From JABWAM01 sp964653025 (lineage in GTDB: Bacteria; Verrucomicrobiota; Verrucomicrobiia; JABWAM01), in NCBI GenBank assembly GCA_964653025.1, contig CAZZBZ010000098.1, positions 1 through 7,892 on the forward strand: DNA of 7,892 bases. The letters are read 5' to 3'. The notes beneath the pieces were generated by a model. The model had not been told where the DNA came from. It searched no databases and worked only from the letters and a program-made list of their open reading frames with translations. Shown here in pieces: positions 1 to 5,058 of this stretch (positions are counted from its first letter, which is position 1; every line of letters starts with the position of its first letter). Position numbers and translations under genes: made by a program.

Positions 1-3
1 AAG

Positions 4-55
4 GCGATTTCTCCCGTGAAAAAGAGATGGTGCCCGGGGAGGGACTTGAACCCAC
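4..55. repeat. Left attachment site (direct repeat, tRNA 3'-end remnant)
   Basis: This 52-bp block matches 7825-7876 except for two adjacent bases (15-16 here, 7836-7837 there); 17-55 is identical over 39 bp. Positions 28-55 are the reverse complement of a tRNA 3' end (T arm, acceptor 3' strand, CCA). Reading inward on the minus strand, bases 56-115 do not form a tRNA 5' part, so this is a truncated copy. The mismatch pair suggests the crossover occurred within 17-55. Confidence 0.9.
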
Positions 56-66
56 TTTAGCAATTT

Positions 67-93
67 GTCGATTTGAACCAGAAAAGTCGATTT
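67..93. repeat. Pair of GTCGATTT direct repeats near the left end
   Basis: GTCGATTT occurs at 67-74 and 86-93, 19 bp apart, just inside the left att repeat in an AT-richer stretch. Position and spacing would suit binding sites for integrase or an excision factor. Only eight bases match, so chance is possible. The rest of 56-331 holds the GTCATA pair and a terminator, and I see no convincing gene there. Confidence 0.3.
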
Positions 94-161
94 TCCCTCT
101 GAAAAATGCCCCTAGATTTTCTTTTCAAGTTGCAACGAGAAACAACAAGCGCGCGTAAAAG

Positions 162-180
162 TGTCATATTCTGTCATACG
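162..180. repeat. TGTCATA direct repeat pair, candidate left arm sites
   Basis: TGTCATA occurs at 162-168 and 172-178, one helical turn apart. The second copy continues as GTCATACG, matching the repeats at 7781-7800 at the other end of the element. Sharing a motif at both ends in the same orientation is what arm-type recombinase sites look like; this role is inferred. Confidence 0.4.
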
Positions 181-274
181 ATTTCGCTCCACGATGCCCC
201 AGGAACGATTTTGATTCGGCGGGTGCGGTGTCCACCCTCCCCTAGCAGCAAGCGCACGGCACGGGCCAGCGTGG

Positions 275-314
275 AAACGAAAAGGGCCGGCCCCGCGCAT
301 GGCGAGACCGGCCC
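275..314 (-). terminator. Intrinsic terminator after the RHH-like gene
   Basis: Read on the minus strand, GGGCCGG (314-308) pairs perfectly with CCGGCCC (290-284) around a 17-nt loop. TTTTCGTTT (283-275) follows directly. The hairpin starts 18 nt past the stop of the 98-aa gene and would end the leftward transcript before the att site. The loop is rather long, but the GC stem and T tract fit. Confidence 0.65.
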
Positions 315-331
315 GGTGGTCGGTTGCGGTG

Positions 332-628
332 TCAGCGAAGACCGGCGGCGGCTCGGCCTTGCATCTCTCCAACAGCACACCACCAATTTCCCTCTCCGCA
401 GTTTCCATGAAGGAAGACGGAGACGTTGTCTTCAAGTAGGCCGATAACGTATTGCCGAACATCCGTAGCCTCACTGTCGGCGGAAACCATATCAATCGCC
501 TTCTTCATTTCGGGCGTGATGAACACGGTGAGCGGGACAAGCTCCTGGGCCTCACGGTCAAGGCGCTCGGCTTCTACCTGCTCGTAGGAGGATTGCGTCG
601 AGGGTTTGCGTTTGGTCTTTGCGTTCAT
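332..628 (-). CDS. Small ribbon-helix-helix-like DNA-binding protein (98 aa)
   Basis: The basic, polar N-terminus (MNAKTKRKPS) is followed by a short strand-like segment, PLTVFIT (residues 32-38), and two predicted helices, PEMKKAIDMVSADS and TDVRQYVIGLLEDN (to about residue 68). This order resembles ribbon-helix-helix repressors and antitoxins of the Arc/CopG type, which bind DNA as dimers. I chose the ATG at 628 because its leader (AACCCAAACAAAAGCC) resembles those of two other genes here; an in-frame ATG at 655 is an alternative. Neither has a clear SD site. The last 25 residues (Gly-, Cys- and Trp-containing) look less protein-like than the +1 frame from an ATG near 410, so the C-terminus may be altered. 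It stands alone between two terminators, with no toxin partner visible. A regulator of the element is the likeliest role. Confidence 0.6.
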   Translation of the reverse strand: MNAKTKRKPSTQSSYEQVEAERLDREAQELVPLTVFITPEMKKAIDMVSADSEATDVRQYVIGLLEDNVSVFLHGNCGEGNWWCAVGEMQGRAAAGLR

Positions 629-740
629 GGCTTTTGTTTGGGTTGCCGGGCGCATCGGCTCGCGGGTTCGTGGTCGCGATGCTTCGCGCCCGGTGTCCTT
701 ATCAGCGGCGAACGTCAAGAGGGTGCAACAAAAAAGTGAG

Positions 741-762
741 CACAAAAACAGACCATCGGTCT
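741..762 (-). terminator. Candidate intrinsic terminator after the 82-aa gene
   Basis: On the minus strand AGACC (762-758) pairs with GGTCT (754-750) around a GAT loop, followed by GTTTTTGTG. The stem is only 5 bp, so strength is uncertain. It lies about 54 nt past the stop of the 816-1064 gene and upstream of the RHH-like gene, so it would separate the two transcripts. The remaining spacer (629-815) holds no gene I can support. Confidence 0.45.
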
Positions 763-815
763 CGTGATAGAGGATCCTCGCTCTGCGGTGATTTCCCGTT
801 GCCAAAAACTATTTT

Positions 816-1064
816 TCAACGCATCCCGCTTGCGGCGCTCGCGGCGGTCCCGACACTAAAGACCTTGGAGATGTACCTGCCGATCTTCTCGCGACGGGCG
901 GCCTTCTTCGCCTCTTCCTCTCGCTGACGGGCGAGGGCGGCACGCTCGCGGTGCCACGGGTCGCAGGTGGACCCCGCAACCAAGTCAGGAAGGTCTTCCA
1001 CCCATCCGGGCGGGCGGACGATGCAGGTCGTTTTCGCGTCAAGGTCAAGTGGTCGGTGGTTCAT
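816..1064 (-). CDS. Small protein of unknown function (82 aa)
   Basis: I do not recognise this protein. The N-terminal half contains CIVRPPGWVEDLPDLVAG and a second Cys in CDPWHRE (Cys14 and Cys34). It is followed by a strongly charged helix, about residues 38-62 (RERAALARQREEEAKKAARR), likely to form a coiled coil, and a short Ala/Ser-rich tail. No signal peptide or membrane segment is visible. I chose the ATG at 1064 because it is preceded by CCCGAAACAAAAAAC, like other leaders here; the open frame extends further upstream but crosses a strong hairpin and looks noncoding. It lies 119 bp below the 199-aa gene and has a stem-loop in its leader. Candidate roles (regulator, packaging or capsid interference) cannot be told apart from sequence alone. 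Confidence 0.55.
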   Translation of the reverse strand: MNHRPLDLDAKTTCIVRPPGWVEDLPDLVAGSTCDPWHRERAALARQREEEAKKAARREKIGRYISKVFSVGTAASAASGMR

Positions 1065-1084
1065 GTTTTTTGTTTCGGGAGTTT

Positions 1085-1124
1085 GGCGGACGACCGGCTG
1101 AACTCGAAAGACCGGCCGCCCGCC
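1085..1124 (-). promoter_or_regulatory. 13-bp stem-loop in the leader of the 82-aa gene
   Basis: In minus-strand RNA, GGCGGGCGGCCGG (1124-1112) can pair along its full length with CCGGTCGTCCGCC (1097-1085) around a 14-nt loop. Two of the pairs are G-U, so the stem is complete only in the leftward transcript and has two A-C mismatches in the opposite one. It ends 20 nt upstream of the ATG at 1064. No T run follows, so it is not a standard terminator. Possible roles are translational control, an attenuator or mRNA stabilisation. Confidence 0.5.
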
Positions 1125-1183
1125 TCTCCCCGGCCTGCCGTGTATGGCCTTCGCGATAGACGTGAAGCACGGCGGGCAAGATG

Positions 1184-1783
1184 TTAGAGGGTGATCCCCA
1201 AGACGGGTTTGAGCACGTCCGAGGGTTTCGGTGGCACCGGGATGATCTCCCTGCCGTCGGCGACCTTGCGACTGTAGGCGCTTTGCACGTCCATCGTCGC
1301 CGCCTCGATGCGGAGGAACGCGGCGATGGGGCAGGTCACGAAAGCAGCCACGTCCCACCGTGCGGCACGCTCCTTCATCGCGTCGGTCTCAACCTGGGCC
1401 TCGGCACGGAGGAGGGCGGCGACCCGCTCGAACGTCTCCGCGAGACGCGGGGCGACCTTCTCCGCGAAGATGCGGGAGGCGGCGACCTTGGCGGCGTTGC
1501 TGGTTTCGCGGCCGTCTTCATCGCGGCGTCGAGCACTCTCGAAAAGCGCCGTCGCCTCGGGGCTGATGGGGTTCTCCATCGCGCGGTGGAGTTGGGCGCG
1601 GCGGGCGACCTTCATCTTCGCCGAGTTGTTGTTGCCGACGATGGTGAGCAAGCGGTCTAGCTCAACGTCGGCCTCGCGGAAGACCTTGACGACCTCGGTG
1701 GGGAGGATGGTCTTGCGGTGCTTCTCAATGAAGCGGGCAAGCGTTGGTCTCGGGATGTTCGGGATGGGAACGGTGTTTGTCAT
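1184..1783 (-). CDS. Helical protein of unknown function (199 aa)
   Basis: I do not recognise the family. The sequence is soluble and predicted mostly alpha-helical. It has a short polar/proline start (MTNTVPIPNIPRPT), charged amphipathic helices around residues 15-70, a long helical region about 95-145 (RIFAEKVAPRLAETFERVAA, then LLRAEAQVETDAMKERAARW) and a proline-rich end (IPVPPKPSDVLKP). No catalytic motif, signal peptide or membrane segment stands out. I chose the ATG at 1783 because it follows the stop of the preceding HTH-like gene by only 14 bp and carries an A/C-rich leader (TAAACCAAAACCCCATT) without SD; a longer open frame overlaps that gene and is unlikely. It is the fourth gene behind the TerS-like gene and probably shares its transcript. 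A role in the packaging or morphogenesis phase is a guess from position. Confidence 0.65.
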   Translation of the reverse strand: MTNTVPIPNIPRPTLARFIEKHRKTILPTEVVKVFREADVELDRLLTIVGNNNSAKMKVARRAQLHRAMENPISPEATALFESARRRDEDGRETSNAAKVAASRIFAEKVAPRLAETFERVAALLRAEAQVETDAMKERAARWDVAAFVTCPIAAFLRIEAATMDVQSAYSRKVADGREIIPVPPKPSDVLKPVLGITL

Positions 1784-1797
1784 AATGGGGTTTTGGT

Positions 1798-2028
1798 TTA
1801 GCAAACGATCTTGGCGGTGAGACCGGGGCGGGCCTTCATGGTCCCGGCGGCGAAGAGCAACGCCCCGAGACGGTCGCGGCGGAGAAGCAACTCCCCCGAG
1901 GTGGAGCACGCATCGAATCCACCGTTGCGCTCGATCAGGCGACGGACCCCGCGCTTGTCCCTGCCGATCTCGCGGGCGACTTGGGACAAGGTTGAGAACT
2001 TGGGGAGGGTGTTGGTGGCGGTGGTCAT
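1798..2028 (-). CDS. Small HTH-like protein (76 aa)
   Basis: Residues about 12-36 (TLSQVAREIGRDKRGVRRLI) look like a helix-turn-helix. Next come a short loop (NGGFDACSTSG) and ELLLRRDRLGALLFAAG, the order seen in MerR/excisionase-type winged helices, where a strand and a last helix follow the recognition helix. DNA binding is therefore plausible; the family is uncertain. The ATG at 2028 overlaps the upstream stop as ATGA and has a good SD (GAAGGAG, about 5 nt before the ATG), indicating translational coupling. A longer open frame upstream, to 2184, is a shadow of the overlapping gene. The protein ends in ARPGLTAKIVC. Possible roles are an operon regulator or a DNA-recognition partner for the TerS-like protein. 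Confidence 0.65.
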   Translation of the reverse strand: MTTATNTLPKFSTLSQVAREIGRDKRGVRRLIERNGGFDACSTSGELLLRRDRLGALLFAAGTMKARPGLTAKIVC

Positions 2029-2384
2029 CGGGTCTCCTTCAGGAACTGCTCGCGGTGCTTCATGTAGAAGGCGTGCTGCTTCTCGACGGGGAGGGCGTGG
2101 TATTCCTGCCAGAGCGAGACGGGGAGGACCTTCGGGATGTTCGAGTCGCCGACCTCGCGGGCGAGGGCATCGGTGACGGGACACTCCAACTCCTTCTCGA
2201 CGCCGGCCTCCATGCAGGCGTCCATGAGTTGCTCGACGCGGGCCTTCGGGGTCTGGTTCGCGACGGGAGGCGGTACGGGTGCGCCGGCGCGACGGAGGAT
2301 GAACTCCGCGATCTTGCCGTGCTCGGTGAGGTTGCGGGCGGCAAAGGTCTGCCAGCCGGTCGAAGGTTTCGATGTTGGTGTCAT
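2025..2384 (-). CDS. Protein of unknown function (119 aa), possibly the 3' part of a frameshifted gene
   Basis: I do not recognise this protein. From about residue 10 (GWQTFAARNLTEHGKIAEFI) to the end it has convincing coding character. There is a helical N-terminal part, a linker with APVPPPV, and a C-terminal half including VEQLMDACMEAGVEKELE, VLPVSLWQEYHAL and KQHAFYMKHREQFLKE. The first nine residues (MTPTSKPST) have AT-ending codons, unlike the rest, and no good SD precedes the ATG. Just upstream, in two other frames, lie an SD-led start at 2539 and a coding-like stretch. The real protein may therefore begin at 2539 and be interrupted by two frameshifts (see findings). Its stop overlaps the next start as ATGA. 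It lies between a TerS-like and an HTH-like gene, so a packaging-related role is possible but unproven. Confidence 0.6.
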   Translation of the reverse strand: MTPTSKPSTGWQTFAARNLTEHGKIAEFILRRAGAPVPPPVANQTPKARVEQLMDACMEAGVEKELECPVTDALAREVGDSNIPKVLPVSLWQEYHALPVEKQHAFYMKHREQFLKETR

Positions 2385-2401
2385 ACCCTAAAGCGCGAAA
2401 G

Positions 2402-2539
2402 TCAACTTCGCCCCGCTCGGCGCGGCACGGTTGGAGCCACGAGGCGACGCTCGCGAGCCATTCGGCGTCGGTGCCTCCTCAACAACTTGTCGAGGGCGAC
2501 GCGGAGGGCCTGGGCGTGTTCGGGCAGGAGGGCGCTCAT
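2402..2539 (-). CDS. Short ORF (45 aa), likely 5' fragment of a frameshifted gene
   Basis: The ATG at 2539 overlaps the stop of the TerS-like gene (ATGA) and follows a strong SD. The first 20 residues (MSALLPEHAQALRVALDKLL) have nearly all G or C third positions and read like a normal helix. After the AGG AGG codons the frame becomes arginine-rich (11 of 25 residues) and stops at 2402. In the same interval the +1 frame has 2 arginines in 25 codons and reads AEWLASVASWLQP, continuing to RALGYDTNIETFDRLADL near 2340, but it has no start codon of its own. The simplest reading is that 2539 is the true start of a protein whose frame is broken. Alternatives are programmed frameshifting at the AGG AGG site, or a genuine 45-aa basic peptide. 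Confidence 0.5.
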   Translation of the reverse strand: MSALLPEHAQALRVALDKLLRRHRRRMARERRLVAPTVPRRAGRS

Positions 2540-2982
2540 TCCTTCACCTCCGCCCCGACGGCGATGCGGACGGCATCGAAGGCTTGGTCAACGGCATCGT
2601 CTACGGCCTTCCTCAACCCGGGGACTTCGGGCATGGCGGCCGCGAGGCGTGTCCCAAGGGCCTCCAGCGGCACGCGGAGGTGGTCGGAGAGGGCGTGCGT
2701 GATGCTCGCCGAGCAGGCAACCTTGTCGTGGACGCGGGCCTCCGCGATGTCGCACTCGTGGCGGAGGCGGCGGGCCTGAAGGGTGAGAACCTCGCATTGA
2801 AGTTGCCGGCGGCGATCCAAGACCTCGCCCTTCCCCTCTACGCGGAGGCGGCGATCTTCGATCCATGCGGCGAGCTTGGCGGGGTCGCCGATCGGTGCGC
2901 CGGCCTTCTGCCAGTTGCCGAGGGTCTTCGGGGTGATCCCCAGCGATGACGCGAGGGCCTTTCGGGTGGTTTGTGTGCTCAT
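2536..2982 (-). CDS. Terminase small subunit (Nu1/TerS)-like DNA-packaging protein (148 aa)
   Basis: The N-terminus has a helix-turn-helix, residues about 5-42 (TTRKALASSLGITPKTLGNW, then GDPAKLAAWI). It leads into a charged helical segment at 55-90 (LDRRRQLQCEVLTLQARRLR) and a C-terminal helical part (VPLEALGTRLAAAMPEV...RKAVDDAVDQAFDAV). This order is typical of phage small terminase subunits of the Nu1 type, which recognise the packaging site and hand DNA to the large subunit. No large terminase is present here, so it would have to work with a helper phage's, as TerS does in many PICIs. I chose the ATG at 2982; an in-frame TTG at 3030 only adds a proline-rich leader. No SD is visible (TTTCCCTTTCCACCT). 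It heads the second operon. The assignment rests on architecture, not a search, so a transcriptional regulator remains possible. Confidence 0.6.
   Translation of the reverse strand: MSTQTTRKALASSLGITPKTLGNWQKAGAPIGDPAKLAAWIEDRRLRVEGKGEVLDRRRQLQCEVLTLQARRLRHECDIAEARVHDKVACSASITHALSDHLRVPLEALGTRLAAAMPEVPGLRKAVDDAVDQAFDAVRIAVGAEVKE
2545..2551 (-). promoter_or_regulatory. Strong Shine-Dalgarno deciding the start at 2539
   Basis: GGAGGTG on the minus strand lies inside the end of the TerS-like gene. GGAGG is separated from the ATG at 2539 by 7 nt (TGAAGGA). It supports real, coupled initiation here although the frame soon looks broken. Confidence 0.65.
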
Positions 2983-3130
2983 AGGTGGAAAGGGAAACGG
3001 GGTTTTCGGAGTCCGGGTCCGGAGAGGCAACGAAGTGCGAAACCCGCGTGTGATTTTTCGGTCGTAGAATACTGGTTAGCCGGGGGGTGGGGTGCCTCCC
3101 CTTCGCTCCCCCTTGGCGTGTGGCGCGTCT

Positions 3131-4054
3131 TCATGCTGACCTCGTGAGCTTGGCGCGGATCGTGGCCGCGTGCGCCAGCCAGTCTCCCTTGTGGAATAGC
3201 CGACACTCTGATGCGGCTTCCTCCATGATCTCCTTCATCACCTCTGGGTCTTCCACGTTCGGCTTGGTCACGAGCGTGGCGGCCTGGGCGAGTACGGCCT
3301 CACGCCATGCGTCTTGGTCTGTCTTGGTCAGGGAGGAGAACGGGGTCGCTGTTGGCTTCACGGTTGGGACGTGGACACGCTCCCACGCTCGATCTGCGAT
3401 CCACTTCTCGGCCTTCGGGATGTACTGCCCAAGCTTCTCCTTCCAGCCTTCGGAATCCTTGAAGGCTACCAGAGCAACGAGGATGCGACGTTGAAGGGCG
3501 GCATCGGGGTTAAGAGCGTCCCATGCCTCCTCTGCCTTCTCTTGGTTCGTGTGCTTCGGATACGCTTCCCAAAACTCCTCCCAACCTGTTGTTTCTCGTG
3601 ACGAGGCTCGTGACGAGGCTCGTGACGAGGCTCGTGACGAGGCTCGTGACGCTGTATGTATGTCTGTCTTGTCTGTCCTGTCTCCGGAGGGGGGTGTGGG
3701 GGGAGGCTTCCCAAGGCGGGACTTGTTCATGGCCTCCGTTCGCTCGCGATAGGACTTGGCGAGCTTGTAGGTCGTTTCCCATTCCTCCACCTCGATCCCG
3801 TCCCCTTCGCGGAAGACGTAGCGGGCGGCCTCCAGGGCGGGCAGGAGGGCCTCGGCGTCACCTTCCCACTCCAGAGCGGCGGGCAGGGCCTTGAGGGCCT
3901 CGCCGACGATCCTGCCGTCCATGTAGAAGTCCGCGCAGAGGCACCAGAGGCGGAGCGGTAGCAGCATGACCTCGGGTTCGTTGCCGAGACGCGAGCGGAG
4001 GATCCGGAGGCGCGGGTCGCGCTCCCATCCCGTTTCGAGTCGTATCCAATTCAC
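3131..4054 (-). CDS. Phage-type replication initiator / replisome organiser (307 aa)
   Basis: The N-terminal domain (1-110; NWIRLETGWERDPRLRILRS, LPLRLWCLCADFYMDGRIVG, FREGDGIEVEEWE) matches the pattern of winged-helix phage initiators (lambda O-like/replisome organiser). A polar linker follows, with TDKTDIHT and a reiterated SSRA segment (135-153). The C-terminal part carries the recurrent signature WEEFWEAYPKHTNQEKAEEA...YIPKAEKWIADRAWE (158-225) found in O/DnaT-like proteins that recruit the helicase. It likely binds the element's origin and loads the host helicase; no helicase or primase is encoded here. The start is GTG at 4054, overlapping the upstream stop as GTGA, with GGAGG 6 nt upstream. 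The linker DNA is a 12-bp tandem repeat, a likely origin within the gene, as in lambda O. An internal deletion or expansion of the repeat would keep the frame. Confidence 0.75.
   Translation of the reverse strand: MNWIRLETGWERDPRLRILRSRLGNEPEVMLLPLRLWCLCADFYMDGRIVGEALKALPAALEWEGDAEALLPALEAARYVFREGDGIEVEEWETTYKLAKSYRERTEAMNKSRLGKPPPTPPSGDRTDKTDIHTASRASSRASSRASSRASSRETTGWEEFWEAYPKHTNQEKAEEAWDALNPDAALQRRILVALVAFKDSEGWKEKLGQYIPKAEKWIADRAWERVHVPTVKPTATPFSSLTKTDQDAWREAVLAQAATLVTKPNVEDPEVMKEIMEEAASECRLFHKGDWLAHAATIRAKLTRSA
3595..3650. repeat. 12-bp tandem repeat with alternating inverted pentamers; candidate origin iterons
   Basis: The unit CTCGTGACGAGG repeats exactly four times, followed by a partial fifth copy (CTCGTGAC), starting at 3595, 3607, 3619, 3631 and 3643. 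Within each unit CTCGT and ACGAG are reverse complements separated by one G, and the next unit restarts after another single G. The block is therefore a run of nine alternating inverted pentamers. It encodes the SSRA linker of the replication initiator. Next to it (3654-3695) is a TGTC-rich simple stretch. Iterons in the middle of an initiator gene are known from lambda-type phages; the origin role here is inferred. Confidence 0.6.
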
Positions 4055-4800
4055 AAGGCACCTCCGTTCACGGCGACGGGCAAGTTGACTCCGTTGGTTA
4101 TAGTGTCACTCGCCGTGACTTCCCCCGCGTGGCCGAAAGGTTGCCGGGGGTTTTCTTTTTGCCATTCCTCCACCATGCGGAGGGCCTCGGTCTTTTTCTT
4201 GTGAGCATTGCGGACCCCCTCGGCGATCCGCGCGCGTTGCTCTGGGGTTCGTTGGCGGCGATGGGAGAGGATGCCTTGTGCGGCAAAGTCCTTTTCCAAC
4301 TCGACGCAGACCTTGTGCGAGGCGGCGCGGGTGACTCCATTCCGTCGGGCGATCTCCGCGAGGCTATCAGGCGACGCCCCTTGAATGCTGGCGAGCACCT
4401 CGGGACGGAGGGACGGCATCCCCATGATCCCGTGCGACACTTGGCGCACGATCTCGATGCGATCCTCGGCGATGGCCTGCTTCCCGATCCACTCGGCGGC
4501 GGCCCTCGCGGCCTGGGGGCCTGATAGGTGGCCGAACTTCTCGGCGGCGGTGTCGCCGGCGGTGTCCAGGTCGCAGACGTTCGGCTCGTAGGGCATGGCG
4601 TCGTCGCTGACCTCGGGCGACCCGTGGCCGTCGAGAGGCACGAGGGCGTGGTCGAGCTTGGCGCGCTTCAGGGTGGCACGCTGGTCGGGCGGGAGGGTGG
4701 CGATCCATGCGGTGTATTCCTTGCGGTACTGCCGATCATAGGCGGTTTGCCTCGTGGCGTAGTCGTCCGTTTCATTCTCTCGCCGTGGCATTGCGATCAT
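4051..4800 (-). CDS. HTH-containing protein of unknown function (249 aa)
   Basis: Three parts are visible. The N-terminal segment is charged and Tyr/Arg-rich (DRQYRKEYTAWIATLPPDQR, residues 22-41). A middle helical region covers about 84-135. A helix-turn-helix-like segment at about 145-172 (SLAEIARRNGVTRAASHKVC) resembles resolvase or sigma-region-4 type HTHs. The tail (RRQRTPEQRARIAEGVRNAH, then KKKTEALRMVEEW) is basic and likely helical. No enzyme motif is seen. The start at 4800 overlaps the AlpA-like gene's stop as ATGA with AGGTG 5 nt upstream; an internal ATG three codons later is possible. It sits between the AlpA-like gene and the replication initiator with overlaps at both ends, so it is probably an early protein, either a regulator or a replication accessory factor. 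I cannot name the family. Confidence 0.65.
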   Translation of the reverse strand: MIAMPRRENETDDYATRQTAYDRQYRKEYTAWIATLPPDQRATLKRAKLDHALVPLDGHGSPEVSDDAMPYEPNVCDLDTAGDTAAEKFGHLSGPQAARAAAEWIGKQAIAEDRIEIVRQVSHGIMGMPSLRPEVLASIQGASPDSLAEIARRNGVTRAASHKVCVELEKDFAAQGILSHRRQRTPEQRARIAEGVRNAHKKKTEALRMVEEWQKENPRQPFGHAGEVTASDTITNGVNLPVAVNGGAL

Positions 4801-5030
4801 CGGTTCACCTCACCTTTCCCGGGGACGCGGTTGGCCTCGATGTAGGCGGCCAGGTCCGAGGGTTTGAACCGGATCAGGCGACCAAGGCGGACGTGCGGCA
4901 GGTCGCCGGTGGCGATGCGGGTGTCCACCGTGCGGACGCTGAAGTTGAGTAGTTGCGCCGCCCCGTGCCTGTCTAGCAGACTGGGCGACCCGTTGGGGGT
5001 TGATGGTTGTGCTTGCATCGCCGTTGACAT
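4797..5030 (-). CDS. AlpA/excisionase-family HTH protein (77 aa)
   Basis: Residues 17-68 (SLLDRHGAAQLLNFSVRTVD, RIATGDLPHVRLGRLIRF, KPSDLAAYIEANR) show the compact MerR-like winged helix of the excisionase/AlpA group (HTH_17 type). The order is helix, turn, recognition helix, 'G-lP-vrlGrlirf' wing, then a final helix after a Pro-Ser-Asp. Such proteins act as recombination directionality factors or as activators of integrase and early genes in P4-like and PICI-like elements. The ATG at 5030 is used; a second ATG at codon 5 is possible. The start codon overlaps the -35 box of the divergent 489-aa gene, so the two are likely expressed in competition. It heads a run of three overlapping genes. 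The family call is firm; whether it acts as Xis, activator or both cannot be seen. Confidence 0.85.
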   Translation of the reverse strand: MSTAMQAQPSTPNGSPSLLDRHGAAQLLNFSVRTVDTRIATGDLPHVRLGRLIRFKPSDLAAYIEANRVPGKGEVNR

Positions 5031-5052
5031 ATTTGGTCATGTTGCGTATTAT
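5024..5052 (+). promoter_or_regulatory. Near-consensus sigma-70 promoter giving a leaderless transcript
   Basis: TTGACA (5024-5029) and TATTAT (5047-5052) are separated by 17 bp. A start about 7 nt past the -10 falls on or next to the ATG at 5059, so the mRNA would be leaderless. The promoter lies over the start codon of the AlpA-like gene on the other strand. A weak opposing -10 (CATAAT, 5053-5048) overlaps the TATTAT, which suggests face-to-face regulation. Confidence 0.65.
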
Positions 5053-5058
5053 GGTGAC

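Noticed and set aside
106..447. Plus-strand open frame at the left end
   Set aside because: It has no SD, is Arg/Ser/His-rich, crosses the terminator hairpin and is antisense to the RHH-like gene.
770..779. Palindrome GAGGATCCTC as an operator
   Set aside because: A single 10-bp palindrome with no second copy is expected by chance.
804..816. AAAAA-CTA-TTTTT inverted repeat at the end of the 82-aa gene as a terminator
   Set aside because: An all A/T 5-bp stem is too weak, and a better hairpin with a T run lies downstream on the minus strand.
1308..1820. Plus-strand open frame of about 170 codons
   Set aside because: It is the antisense shadow of the 199-aa gene, with Arg/Ser/Ala-rich composition and no start signal.
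3083..3120. G-rich/C-rich imperfect hairpin between the initiator and TerS-like genes, as a terminator or G-quadruplex
   Set aside because: Stems are interrupted and no T run follows on either strand; the G runs are too uneven to support a quadruplex claim.
3595..3650. Repeat array considered as a CRISPR or transposon repeat
   Set aside because: The units are directly tandem at 12 bp with no spacers, lie in frame in a gene, and there is no cas gene or transposase.
4864..5058. Upstream extension of the 489-aa gene to 4864
   Set aside because: It would overlap the AlpA-like gene antisense, and a strong promoter sits inside it just before the ATG at 5059.
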